From Amphirosellinia nigrospora (Eukaryota > Ascomycota > Sordariomycetes > Xylariales > Xylariaceae): a stretch of 64,000 bases of DNA. The position numbers were made by a program, and so were the translations under genes. The DNA lies in the NCBI GenBank assembly GCA_004123355.1, contig SCHM01000001.1, positions 310,001-374,000 of the forward strand, given 5' to 3'. How positions within the stretch are numbered: position 1 is the stretch's first letter; the number at the start of each line of letters is the position of its first letter. Below, piece after piece: positions 48,016 to 61,606 of this stretch. The notes beneath the pieces were generated by a model that was given only the letters and a program-made list of their open reading frames with translations, was not told where the DNA came from and did not search any database.

Positions 48016-49632
48016 TATGAACAAGCCAACCTGTGGGCTGTGTGGGGATTAGACAAATGGACTACCCATCTATCGCACTAAATAATAAGAGCCATTGACC
48101 CGGATCTGGTCCGTGATACTCCATACGTCTCGTCCATTCACTACTACCTCTCTACAGAAGACCACGGACAGCATGTGTAGTCACATTCGTTCAGCGAGAT
48201 CGGGCAGTGTTTGACTAGGTAATTCGTATCCCCGATAAGATAACACTTCTGATCGCACGTGGAACGGGAGCGAAAGCGGCCTACCATCTGGCCGTATCTA
48301 CATAGTCTAACTTGATTGGGAACGCTTGGCGATCTAAGTTACATACTACACCGAGACCTCACTGTCGCTCTTGTCTGAATACCTGCGAAGAAAGAGAATT
48401 AACGTAACTAACTAGGTAGTAGGATATCTTGTGCACATTTACATAACTATCATTTTTCATGTTATAGTCTGAACCCAGATATACTTGTAAACACCCGACA
48501 GGTACTTAGTTCATCCAGTTATTATGTCTTAAAAAACGTTAATATCAACGCATGGCTGATCCATCATTGTGCCTACTTCACGAAAGCCTCTTCTCTATAC
48601 TCGTACCTATGGTCCTTCCCAGCTCGCTTGGCGTAACGTCGATTTTTCCCCTTTAACTTAGGTTCTTACCCATGATGTCGGCCGTAAAGTAAGTACCTAG
48701 TCAAGTGATTATTCATGTTCTAAAGGTTGCGATAATGTTGCGAGCAGTGATCCCACCAAACTACCTATTGAAAAAGAGTTAGTCTGCCTTGAACATACGA
48801 AAGTATTAATTTTGGTCCTGAGCGGCTATGAATACTGCTTTCTCTCTTGAGCTCATTTTTTAATACTTTTGCTCCAGGCTGTCTCCCGGTGTCGCTATAC
48901 CACTCATTATGTTGCTATTGTGATTATATACACTTGAGCACGGATGAGACTGCGTTAAAAGGGGGTGATGCACCAATATTGCTTTCAAGGACGCCCGTTG
49001 TATCTGCATATTCTGCTTCCCGAAGTAAATATTCTCACCTCCATAACCTATCAAGTACGTAGCTAGCCATTTATATTGAATGATAATAATTTGTCGGCAT
49101 TATTATGATAGCCAAAGCAAAAATCAAGTGTGAGATGCATGACATAAGAGCCCCAGAATCTATCGCCATGAGATGAGAATCGCACCCTACATTCGTATCT
49201 CGTATTCGGATTTTTTGGGTGCTAGCGAACGACGAATACTAATAGCTATTCTAAAATGAATATATCTAAACTAAATGCTAGGTTTTAGGCAGACAGCATG
49301 AAGACACTAAAGTTACGCCACTCGGCGTCCGCAAAACCCGAAAGTAGGTCAATGCCGCCGTTGTGCCGCAAAGAGGACCATGCAAAGTGGGGGGCGGGGA
49401 TGAGTTGTTCGGGGGCGTCTTCATCGGTAGTCTGAAATCGTGACCGACGGTAGCAGCATTAAAGCATTGCACCGTCGTATTCTCTCGCAATCGACTCAAA
49501 CCCCAGAGCCTTGAGATTCTGAAAAGAACACAAATAGCCAAGACGGCCACATTCGTTGCCAATAACACGAATAAACCACAGTTCAGAGACTTGAGCATTG
49601 AACATTACACTTATTCACATCCTCTACATACC
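48016..49632. other. Intergenic, divergent
   Basis: AT-rich 1.6 kb between the amidohydrolase and phosphatase starts, with several TAGGTA/TACCTA and AAGTAAGTACCT-like motifs (48400-48700). There is no recognisable gene or RNA. Confidence 0.5.
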
Positions 49633-50691
49633 ATGTCCACCGCGAAAGCCGATCTCGCGGCGCTTGCCGGGGCGGACGTCAACACCACGCTCACGCCAGA
49701 AGAGTACGGGCCCGTAATCTCCGCGCCGCCCTTCGTCTTCGTAGATGGGACGTTCAACACGCGGGATCTAGGCCTCGTGCCCGAGAGTCCGCTGCGTGCG
49801 AACTTTGCCTTCCGGTCCGGCGCCCTGGGCGGTCTGACGGACAATGGCAAGGCTGTGTTGACGGGCAAGCTGGGCGTGAAGCGGATCTTCGACCTACGTT
49901 CGCCCGACGAGCGCACCCGTATGCCTGACCCGGTCATCGATGGCAGTGCGTAATTCTCGGAGCCCTCTTTCCCCCCTTTGGCAACTTTAAGAGCACGATG
50001 TTTCATTTTTGAGACGTGATGATGTCTCGAAGCTTCTAGCACCCTCACAATTCATGCTCTAAAAAACGATAGCTGACTCCGAGTGTTGCAGTTGAGAACA
50101 CCTGGATCCAGAGTCACAGGCCCGAGGCTAAGCCGGACCTAAATAAATTCGTTACAGGCGAAGGCGAGGCTGGCTATGAGGGTATGTATCTCGAGGTCAT
50201 TGATGTGTATTCCGATAGCTGGAAGGCCATCCTCGAGCACGTGAGAGATCGTCCCCAGGACCCGTTCTTGGTGCATTGCACTGGTTAGTGATGCCGCATC
50301 TCCCATAGCACATCTAGGAGAAACCTTTTATGATGATAAAAAAACTAAACATTCTTCAGCCGGTCGAGATAGAACGGGCGTTTTCGGCGCCCTACTACTC
50401 GCCCTCGCCGGCGCATCCGAAGACGCCATCTTCACAGACTGGCAGCTGTCGCGCATTGGCACCGAACCCGTGCGCGCGATGCTCCTCGAATTCGCCCGAA
50501 AGGGCTCGGATGCCTACGGCGACGACCAGCCCGGGTTCTACAATATGGTCAGTCTGAGGAGGTCGTGTTGGCAGGCGTTTGCCAAAGCCCTAGAAAAGCA
50601 CCATGGAGGGTTTGAAGGGTTCGTAACGAGCAAACTAGGCTTCTCACAAGATGACCTCACAAAGATCAAGAAGCACTTAACAAGTGTCTAA
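49633..50691 (+). CDS. Tyrosine/serine protein phosphatase, Y_phosphatase3 type
   Basis: Cysteine-dependent phosphatase of the fungal/bacterial Y_phosphatase3 family. Three exons: 49633-49945, 50092-50283 and 50360-50691, phase 1 at both junctions, 278 aa, no frame break. The N-terminus carries FVFVDGTFNTRDLGLVP, LRANFAFRSGALGGLTDNG and GVKRIFDLRSPDERTRMPDP, the family opening. The P-loop is created exactly at the second intron: FLVHCT joins AGRDRTGVFGALLLALAGAS, giving the CX5R catalytic motif. The C-terminal helices follow (GFYNMVSLRRSCWQAFAKAL). The start at 49633 is the first ATG of the frame. Substrate, protein or phosphoinositide, cannot be told. Confidence 0.9.
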
Positions 50692-51076
50692 ATTAGGATA
50701 ATATAGATAGAAGCAGCAATCGCAAGCAGCAATCGCAGGAGTTGGGTTAGCGTGTTCAGCTCTCTACAGACTCAGATATGCGAAATAGAATTGAGATCGG
50801 GCTATAGCACTTTATGATTTCCGTAGCTCATAAGACACGTGGTATTGTACGGTTTCTAATGTTGTGTTACAGTTTATTGTGTTACCATCGATTTTGACTT
50901 AGACTTTGAGTTCATAGAATTTTTCTTTATTTTGAATAAGAAAACAGTACGCGAACTCCTCCGAGTGATTTTGTTATAAGGTGGCTTCTCGAATGATTCT
51001 TAATTAATATAGATAAGTAAATTAATCATTTAGTTAGCCTGAGTATTTCATCATCAAACTCTTCGAACATACGTAA

Positions 51077-51412
51077 TTAACACATATTGTCTCTGCGCCA
51101 CGCTTTTACTAGCCTCATTAAAGAAGGGGTGACATCATACTCTGCCATCATAGCCTCCCCGCTAATCAGCCCAAAACGCGATGCCCTACGATGCACTAGC
51201 GTCACTACGTCATAGGGGTCTTTGTGGCGTACGTAGGGGGCCCTTGAAGCTAGCATTCCAAGCATCTGACACCTAACGGTTATCCGTTCCGCGTATACAG
51301 ATTCGTACTTACGGTAGGGTTTGACATCATGCGTGTGACGGGTCGCAAGCAATTCTAGAACAAAGGCCCTTTCCAAGTTTTCGGTCCCGATGATCTAGAG
51401 ATGAAAATAGAT
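51077..51412 (-). CDS. Orphan exon-like open frame, hypothetical
   Basis: A 110-codon open stretch that begins right after a good splice acceptor (TTTCATCTCTAG) and reads IIGTENLERAFVLELLATR, then HDVKPYRKYESVYAERITVR and SLMRLVKAWRRDNMC before the stop. It is not the shadow of another gene and has coding-like composition. There is no room for a normal upstream exon before the divergent His-rich gene, and I do not recognise the sequence. It may be the 3' remnant of a lost gene, an exon of an unseen small gene, or chance. Confidence 0.25.
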
Positions 51413-51572
51413 ATATAACAGCAGCACATAATTCCCCAGATCTAAGATTCCTAATAACTTACAACTACAAAACAAACATCCAAAGAACAACACATCCTAA
51501 AAAACTATTTCCATCATATCCATACCTTCCAAACACAAATCCAATAATACGATTACCATAAAACAAACCAAA

Positions 51573-51992
51573 ATGCCTCTTCGTCACCACCACGCCACTA
51601 CCAGAACAACCACCACCACTCATCGTCGCGGCGGCGGCGGCCTCTTCAGCCGCTCCCATCACCATCAGCCCGCACGTACGCATCACCACCACCAGCAACC
51701 GGTACATCATCAGAAGCGTCATGTGACGCTTGGCGACAAAGTCAGCGGCGCGCTGTTAAAGCTTAAGGGCACTCTCACCCACCGCCCCGGACAAAAGGTA
51801 CGTCGCATTAGTCAGCCCCAGTTTGTTAAAAGTCCTACCTCACAGCACCTCGCCTATTTCTACCCAGAAGTACAATCAGTCCTTGCTAACATTTTATAAC
51901 AGGCAGCCGGCACTCGTCGCATGCACGGTACCGATGGCAGGGGTAGCCATCGCACCCCACGACACTCTACTCGTCGTAAGTACCGTTACTGA
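51573..51992 (+). CDS. Small His/Arg-rich fungal protein of unknown function
   Basis: A 104-aa basic protein in two exons, 51573-51797 and 51903-51992, with a phase-0 intron that has a perfect TGCTAAC branch site and TTATAACAG acceptor. The N-terminus is dense in His, Arg and Thr (RHHHATTRTTTTTHRRGGGG, RTHHHHQQPVHHQKRH). The second half holds a motif that looks conserved: VTLGDKVSGALLKLKGTL, RPGQKAAGTRRMHGTDGRG. The combination of intact splicing, intact frame and a non-repetitive core supports a real gene. I recall similar short proteins in other sordariomycetes but know no function. The His clusters could bind metal ions (inference). Confidence 0.72.
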
Positions 51993-53297
51993 TCGAGAGT
52001 GACGATGAGAACTCGATGTCCTGGGACATTGGCAGGAAAGCCGAGAAGAGAAAGTAGAGGGATGGTGATAATAAGAGATGATGATTAATGATTCGTCACG
52101 CACACTGTACTATACACACTGTACTATTATGATACCCGGTGCGATGCACAGAAATGTTGCCAGGCTTGTATATCAGTATCAATAAGGAATATTAGCATTG
52201 ACTTAAGATGGGCAAAAGATATCCCACGTGTTGCAAGAGCCTTAAATGTGTGCCGAAATAGGACCAACTAAGATATTAAGGTATCCCACCGTAACGCTGG
52301 TGGGAACAACCGGATTCTAAGGGCCGTTACCGTTCAGAGTAATAACGGAGTACGGAGGAAGATTTCCGGCGGTCTAAAGATATGTCGGTAAACATTCCCG
52401 CCCTCCGGGCAAAGGAAAGTTCACACAAGATAATGCAGAATTTAGCATTAACCGTCAAAAAAGAATCATAAAGTACAGCATTAGTGAGGATATTTCTTCG
52501 TTGTCGATGTTCCAAGTCTCGGAGGCCTTTCCGGTGCCTATTCTAGGTTGTTTCACTTTTTCTTTGCTAATCACATGCACGAGTTAGTCATAAAAGCAGC
52601 AGGTTGCAATACCGAGATTGTCAACTCCACGTGTAGGGGAGGGGTATTCTTTAATTTCTTACCTCCGTGTGCCGGAATATGCATCGGCCTTTCGGTTCTA
52701 ATTAGTCGTCGGGACTGTTCTAGACTTTGTCTCCCCCTAATCTCCTCCTAACCCCATCACGAAGTGCGAATGCGTTATGCGTGCTGCTTTAAAGATAAAA
52801 GTTCACGCTGGCGAATGAGAGATAAGAGCCGCAGATCTTTTAGAGCCTCATGTCAGAGAGCGTCGTGAACTAGCGCATCCGGGTCTTATGATTTCGTCTC
52901 ACCGTATCGTCACCAATATATGTATCGCCCACCAACACATACGTCCTCACTGCCGATAAAGGAGTCCAGGGCCGTGATATGGTTGTACGAGCATGATCCC
53001 AAGAATTGCGCCTTGTGTCGTGATGGCGCGTAGAGGAAGGGTAGTAAATTTTACGTGAGAGTTCTGCCATGCATTAACCGATCCCGTCATCGGCGAAGCT
53101 TGGTGGAAGTATATGTGCCTCCTTTGTCTATTAAGGAAGCCGACTTGTAGGTATCACACACCCTCGAAACTGCATCAGATAAGCAAGAGTTTAAAACACA
53201 ATCAATAATTACATTTCAAAACTCGGTTGGCAAGGTTTTGGGTTTGTCTGCTTGTTTTCGGGCTTTATTTCGGGCAAGGGGAGTGTTATTCTGTACT
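51993..53297. other. Intergenic
   Basis: AT-rich region with no recognisable gene. Short frames at 52548-52751 and 52870-53070 overlap without product similarity. No RNA or repeat was found. Confidence 0.5.
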
Positions 53298-54951
53298 ATG
53301 TCTCGCGATGATATCGAGCTTGGGCCTATGGCAATAGGACAAACCCCAGAATGCGTAACGCCCGGCACCCCTTACGCCGACGGAAACAGTAATGAGGGCT
53401 TCTTTGCGGCTGTCAATGCTCGGTTGCCCCATGAAGACGACGCTATGCATAGGCATGAGTTTTCTTTGCCGCCTGTGGACGGCGGGAAAGATGCGTGGCT
53501 TTTTCTGGCAGCCGTCTTCGCGGTCGACGCTTTAGTATGGGGTACGTGTTTCCTACTCCGTTTGTTCAAGTTTCATAACCTTTGCTTTTGCTATAATAGC
53601 TGTGGGAAAGCGAAGACACTCGGGTTCTAACGAGTTTAGGCTTCCCTTTTGCCTTTGGCGTTTTCCAAAACTACTATGATTCCATGAGCCGTTTGCTGAC
53701 AACCAAACATCGCGATCATTGGCACTAGTACGATGGGAGTTATGTATTTGGCTTCTCCTATCATTATGGGGCTTTGCAGGAATTTCGGGCGTTGGGCGCG
53801 TTGGACTCCCCTCCTAGGCTTGTTCACCATGTCTCTAGCGTTGGCACTGAGTTCGTTTTCGACATCAACGACGCACCTCATCCTAACACAGGGGATTTTC
53901 TATGGCCTAGGTGGTGGAATCACCTACTGCCCCTGTATCATGGTTAGTTTTGGCCCAGTACTTCCCTCTGAACACCTAAGCAGCAAACTCTGAAAGCAGA
54001 AATGTCTGCTGCTTCTCACATGCAGGGCAGAGAGCTATCCGTAAGTGGTTTTAGACGGGCAATCGCTGACTCATGTTGCTGCTAGTACTTAAACGAGTGG
54101 TTTGTCAAGAGAAAGGGGCTGGCGTATGGAATCATGTGGTCTGGAACTGGATTGGCGGGTGTTGTTCTGCCTCTCCTCTTAGAGTCGCTCCTCAACACTC
54201 TCGGATTCCGCAACACGCTGCGACTGTGGGCAGGCTTGCTATTCGCGATCACGGCGCCACTATCCTTCTTTATCAAGCCCCGTATACCGCCATCAGTGAC
54301 AAGCCATGTCAGAGCCTTCAACCTGTGGTTCCTTGTCACGCCGGCCTTCCTCGTGTACCAGACAGCGAACATCGTTGAGTCCATGGGCTTCTTCCTACCT
54401 GGCATCTATCTTCCCACGTACGCCCACAGCACACTCGGTGCGCCGTCCCTCTCGGCCGCCACGACGATCCTGCTTGTGAATGTGGCATCTGTGTTCGGGT
54501 GCGTTGCGATGGGTTGGTTTATCGACAGGCTTCATGTCACTACCTGCATCCTCCTATCCACTATCGGAGCTACGGTTAGCGTTTTGGTCATCTGGGGATT
54601 GTCGTCGTCCCTCGGGCTGTTGTATTTTTCTGCATCGCCTATGGTCTTTTCGCAGGGTCTTTCACGTCTGCCTGGCCCGGCATCATGAGGGACATCGCAC
54701 AGAAGGGACAGACCAGCAGTAAGGGGCAAGTCGACCCTAACATGGTCTTCGGCTTTTTATGTGCAGGCCGTGGGCTGGGCAACGTGGTCGGTGGACCTCT
54801 GAGCGAAACCCTCATCCGTGGCTCGCTGTGGACGGGAGAGAAGGCGGCTAATGGCTATAGTAGCAGTTACGGTAGCCTTATTGTGTTTACGGGCGTGACG
54901 GCTTTTCTGGGCGGTGCAAGCTTCGTTTGGAGACGTCTTGGCCTTTTGTAG
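53298..54951 (+). CDS. MFS transporter, monocarboxylate (MCH) type
   Basis: Twelve-helix major-facilitator permease of the fungal monocarboxylate transporter-like group, in the plasma membrane. Start 53298 gives an acidic cytosolic N-terminus (MSRDDIELGPMAIGQTPECV) and the first helix AWLFLAAVFAVDALVWG. Intron 53542-53639 joins it to FPFAFGVFQNYYDSHEPF. Helices 2-4 follow (TSTMGVMYLASPIIMGLC, HLILTQGIFYGLGGGITYCP). A second intron region, 53943-54085, leads to YLNEWFVKRKGLAYGIMWSG, a hallmark of the MCH family. It ends with GSLIVFTGVTAFLGGASFVWRRL. Frame breaks in AAA near 53704 and TTTTT near 54629-54633 are each fixed by one base. The intron region holds a possible 15-nt micro-exon (54026-54040). 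Substrate unknown; a short carboxylate is family-based. Confidence 0.86.
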
Positions 54952-55808
54952 CTTCGCACGATAGCGTGGGGAGCGTATACCATCTAAGTAAAAGTAGAAA
55001 GCGATGTTAGATGACTCCGCATTCCGGATACAGTACATAGTATACATAGTATAGCTACACACATACAGTAGAATACATATAGAATCTTGGAAGTATTTCA
55101 TATAGAGGAGACTTGGCGATGTTGCCCGATTGGGTAAATGATGGTACCTATAGTAAGTAGTTATCATTCGCTCTGCGCGGCATAGTACTGTATCTGGGGG
55201 TCTTCCGTAAGCGGACAAACCGAGGCGGTGCATTTGGTGGGTTTGCGAGTGCGAAGGTGCGAACCTCGGTGGGGAAACCGCATTCCGGCTGTTTCCCGAC
55301 GCTCCGAGGGGCAAACCAAAGCACAAAGAAGCGAATTGATTCCATGGATAAGATAGTCGACCAATGGGAGAAGGGGATTTAATAAAATGGGACAATTGGT
55401 TCGGCTTACCACCGATCCGCCTTTAGCTGCATTAAACTCTGCTCTAGGGTACGTACACTCGTATATACATTGCAGCCACCATTGAATTGGAACATTTAAT
55501 GTTCCCAGTTCGAGTTTTTTTTTCAGTTTTTTCAGTTTTTTTCTGCATACCTAGGCGTACTATCAACTATATAGCCAATCCAGGGTGAGGAGTTACCTAT
55601 CGTTATCGTCGCCTTCTCGCCACACCTTGCTTGTCTGGCTACCGACTGGATAGCATTTTTCTTGCAGCGGTGGCTCATGGTATATCTGCTAGTCTGCCAG
55701 AAGCCGCACTCTACCTAAACTCCAAACTCCCGACTCCCGACTCCCGACTCCCACCTATCCCCGTACACCTTGTGCCGTTGCAAGCACAAGCACAAGCCTA
55801 ACGTCACC
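54952..55808. other. Intergenic, HEM2 promoter
   Basis: Between the MFS stop and the HEM2 start. It holds poly-T/CAG-T runs at 55515-55543 and the 7-bp repeat listed separately. No gene was recognised. Confidence 0.5.
55726..55752. repeat. 7-bp tandem repeat upstream of HEM2
   Basis: Three full copies and one partial copy of ACTCCCG, ending 56 bp before the HEM2 ATG, so probably in its leader. Simple slippage is the likeliest origin. Confidence 0.85.
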
Positions 55809-57092
<1,284 letters not shown>

Positions 57093-58045
57093 GAACTTGA
57101 ATTTTTCGTGTCGATTTTGGGGCGAATGTCCATGCGTACTATAAACCTAAATTTGCTAGAAGGCGTTTTAAGGAGCAAAGGGTGCTTATTTAACTCACTA
57201 TAGGCGTTTCGAAAGGAAGCAATATCGCAGCGATGGCATGAAAATGGAATGAAACTAGCATTGGGGTGCGTTAGCATATTGTTGCATGGCAAGCAATTGT
57301 TGCTAAAAAATGACCCAAGATTCGTTAGCTTGGTCATGTTCAGATGAAACTGAAGTTTTAGGAAACGAATGATAACGAGAACATCTTTAGATATAGATAA
57401 ATATCTCCTGTGTGGAATGTCTGTCTGATTTGGGCGAAAGCCCGTGACTCGGAAACGGAGTATTATCTTAGACTAAATGAATCACTTAAAATATATGCAC
57501 AAGTTCACGAATAAACAAGGACCCAATTATAGCAATTCATAAACTTCATACTTTGTGAGACTGGCTAGCTTGTACGGGCACTGTGGACATTTCCTTTTTT
57601 TGATCCCAGTCGTCTGTCAAACCGTTTGCCATACTACATGGGTAGCTAGCCAATTCCCTCGCTACCCCTTTCCTCTAACAAATTCGCAGGTCGCCTCCGC
57701 CTTTGCTTTGACGACTGCATTAACGACTGCATTGACGAGATATTATGTCCTGTGAACAAATAGTTTATCCGCCCTTTCGGCCCATGCCATGGCCGGATAC
57801 ATTGCGAAGCTCCCTTCAGAAAGCAAGAGAAATCAGTACCATAATTTCTTTTATACACTTCATCACAGAATCTCCAACCCGCCGAAAAGGAACGCCACGA
57901 ACGCCTCTTTACTCAGAGTATTCCATCGACCGAGGATTCTGTTTTCTTCTTTCATGGCAGCTATTGCAAGGTGCTATAATATTCACGTCAAGTCACCGGA
58001 GTATGCATAAGTGAACCTCACATTCCGCCAAGCAATGCGAGTCAA
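57093..58045. other. Intergenic, convergent 3' ends
   Basis: Between the 3' ends of HEM2 and the ISWI gene. Several overlapping short frames occur on both strands with no product. No RNA gene was recognised. Confidence 0.5.
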
Positions 58046-61000
58046 TTATTTCTTCTTTCCTTTAGCTTTGGATTTGGGTGCCGATGTCGAATTCGTGGAC
58101 GTGACACTGGAAGCCCGCGAAGAGGGAGCGGCAGAGTTGGCTTTGCTAGCCTTGCTGGCACCCTTGACATTGTCGAGGGCTTTGTTCTGTTTTTCTCATT
58201 AGTATCAACTCGGTTTTAAATGTAACTGCATTGCCATCACTTACCTTAACACCAGCCTTCGACTTCTTCTTAGCCGGAGCCATGCCAAGAATGCTGTCCT
58301 CGTCATTTTCCTCATCGTCGGGCTCTCGCTTCCCCTTCCCATTGACACCGTTCGACTTTGTCGGATGAACATCCTCAAACTCCTTCACAATAGTAGTGAG
58401 AAGGGTAGTGGAGCGACGACTAATTTCGACGGGCGTCCTGCTTAGGAAGAACCAGTCAAACCGGAATAGGGGGCTTTCTCGGATCTCGTCACGAATGCGT
58501 TCGAAAATCCCTTCTGAGTCGATTCCGTATTTGTCTAGAAGTACCAACAAGAACCGGTCTTCTTCTTCAGTGTAAACTTTTTTATTGGTTGTAGAGACAG
58601 AATAGTTGATCTTCATCTGTTGTAGAGGCACACGGTACTGCTGTAATTTTTTCCGTAGCATTTTACGTTGATGCTCAGTCTTACGGAGCCGTTCTTCCCC
58701 AGTCTCAATAACTCCAAGTGATTTGGTATGGTCAGCAACCTCGGTGTAGCGCTGCCAAAACACCTTTGCGTACGCTTTAATCTCAGCCGGGGTCTTGCTG
58801 TCGATTTCTTCAGCAATTCTATCATAGTCATGTCGCCCGTGACGTGCAGAGCCGTTGATGAATTGTTGGTAATCTCGTCGATTCCAATCGCCAAAGCCTT
58901 GTAGAGAGAGCTTCTGCTTCTCTTCCTGTTCCTCTTCTGTGAGGGGTTCCGCGTTATCGATCTCCTGCTGATCCAAGGCACGCTCCGCTTCACGCTCTGA
59001 CAGATTTTCGTCGTCACCATCAGGTAATGGGACCTTGTACCCAATCTCTTTGCGGTAGAATGCTGTCTCCCGGTCTTGCAATTCTCGTAGGCGAGGGGGT
59101 AGAACTGGTAGTCGTGAACAGGAATTTGCTTCGGCGCTCGGGGTGCTTTGGGCTTAGGTTCTGCCTTGGTGGTCCCGTAGATTGCCTGTCGATAGAACTT
59201 GTCAACCGAATACGACTGCTCTTTACGCTCACGCTTCGCAGGATTAATCCAATTCAACCCTATCTCCTTCTTTTTGCCACTGAAGTTTTCACCGTTCCAT
59301 TCATATGCAGATTCCGAGGAAAATTTCTGGAGGTCATCAATTCCCAATTTCTCGTATTTAGCACTGAGTTCTTTCGTGCGAGCTTCGCCTTTGGATAAAA
59401 TCTCCTCGATATCGTCGTCATTCAACTCAGTCCCTTCGCTGCGGTACCAGTTGCGCCCTTGTTTTGGAACACCTTCTCAGCTCCATGCTGAATCATGTTG
59501 AGAAGTTCATCCTTGCCAGCGGGTCCCTTAGCACCCGGGTGAGCACGACCTTGTTGAATGACCAGCTGATCGAGGCGAAGCTTTTGGGCTGCTCGCTCAA
59601 GAACCTTCTCCTCGATGGCATTTTCCGTGACAAATCGAACACCACAACTTGCTTCGTCTGTCCAATCCGATGGGCGCGGTCCATTGCCTGAAGATCGGCT
59701 TGAGGGTTCCAATCGCTGTCATAGAGAACAACAATATCAGCACTGGTCAAATTGATGCCCAGACCACCAGCTCGTGTTGTTAGCAGAAAAATGAATTTGT
59801 CGGAACCCTCTTTATTATAGTCGTCAATAGCTGCGATTCGATCTTCATGCGCAGTGCTTCCGTCGATACGGCAATACTTAAATTCGCGGAATACGCAATA
59901 GTCTTCAAGGATATCGAGTAAGCGGCTCATTTGTGAGAATATCAAGACACGACTACCCTGCTTCTGCATCTTCTTGAGGAGCCTGTCGAGCAGTGCCATC
60001 TTTCCAGAGTTGTAGACAAGATGCTCATCTGTTGTATACGGCGGCCCAGGCTCAGCGCCCTCGAAGAGATACGGGTGATTGCAGCACTTTCGTAGTTGCA
60101 TCACGATATTGAGGAGACGAGTTTTTGATTCTCGTTTTCCACCAGCACCGTTCACGGCGTCGATATCTTTCTCAAGAATTTTCTGGTACCATTGATTTGC
60201 ATGTCTGACATCCCAATATATAGATTGACTTCTTTTTTGGGCAACAAACTCTTCTCGACATCGGCCTTGACACGGCGAAGCAGGAAGGGTCGTAAGACCT
60301 TATGGAGCTGCTCGACGACCTTTTCTTGATCTTGGCCCTGGCCGGAGAACCATTGATCAAACGCTTCAGCATCACCAAACACATCCGGCAGCAGGAAGTT
60401 CAGCAGAGCCCACAATTCGTGAAGGTTATTTTGCAAAGGCGTCCCGGTGATCAGCAGACGGTTTCGAGAATTGAACAAGCGGATCACCTGTGCTAGTGAA
60501 GACTCCTCATTCTTGATACGATGCGCCTCATCAATGATGATGTATTCCCAGGCGAACTTTTTCAAATGGCTCTTTTCCCTTAGGACCATTTCGTAGCTTG
60601 TGATGCAAACATCGAATCCATCATCAACCAGTCGCTCATTGATTAAAGCATGTCGCTCCTCCTTGGCACCCTGAAGAACTAGCACATTGACGTCAGGCGT
60701 CCACCTCTCAAACTCTCGTCTCCAGTTGTCCAGCGTAGATTTCGGCACGAGGACCAGATGGGGGCCATTGATACCCATAATATGTCGTAGGTACCCCAGA
60801 AACGAGATCGTCTGTAATGTCTTGCCCAAACCCATTTCGTCGGCGAGAATACCTGAAATACCGTTTTCGTGTAGCGAAATGAGCCAGTTCAAACCGGCGA
60901 CCTGGTAATCTCTCATCGTTCCGTGCACGAAGCCTGGCGATTCCCAAAAAACCGTCTCGGCAGACCCGCCATGTCTTTCATCCTTCAGCAACTCGGCGTC

Positions 61001-61606
61001 CTCTTCGGCTTCGGTCCGACGCGCACGACCAGTAGCCGCGCCACCCTGACGGACGCCCTTCTTCTTCTTCTTGGCCTCCTCTTCCTCATTTTGACGATCT
61101 ATCTCATGCATAATTTCCCTAACCTTTGGGTTGGGATTCGTCTCGATGAAATGGCGGAACAAGTCGGTCAGACCCAGAAGGTAGCGAAATCTTCGTATGC
61201 TGTCATCTTCCTAAAGATACATGCACATTAGCACGCCGTCACACTGCCCACATCTTGGAGCTCCCATCCTCCGGCGCATACCTTAGACTCTCCAAGGCGT
61301 CATGCTTCCGGCCAAAATACTTCTCCTCAGTTGATTTGCCTCGGCGCGCTTTCTACGACCATCTACTGGATGGTCACCAATAACGCTGCTGGCAGTGGTA
61401 TTAGGATTTGTGTCGGAATCGGTGAAGTCTGGGGTGTCGTCAACCTCCTGATGTACCACAGTTAGTATACTTGGCATAGGGCCTGCAGGCTACATGCCGA
61501 GGAAAATGGAGCGCACCATTTCATCAGGTCTACTATGTGAAGGCTCTCGCGCATCTGACATGGACGCGTTCGGGTCGACAGCGCTCGGGCGGGAACGTGG
61601 AGCCAT
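58046..61606 (-). CDS. ISWI-type chromatin-remodelling ATPase (SNF2, HAND-SANT-SLIDE)
   Basis: Nucleosome-spacing ATPase in the nucleus. Start 61606 gives [20 protein letters not shown]. Introns are 61448-61516, 61211-61281 and 58187-58244. The ISWI N-terminal block [20 protein letters not shown] is followed by the ATPase: [20 protein letters not shown] (I), VPKSTLDNW (Ia), [13 protein letters not shown] (DEAH), [20 protein letters not shown] (III), [20 protein letters not shown] (V) and [14 protein letters not shown] (VI). Then HAND ([18 protein letters not shown]), SANT ([20 protein letters not shown]) and SLIDE ([20 protein letters not shown]). The lysine-rich C-terminus stops at 58046. 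One-base losses lie near 61319, 60195, 59634, 59450 and CCC near 59115. ISW1 and ISW2 cannot be separated by eye. Confidence 0.93.
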
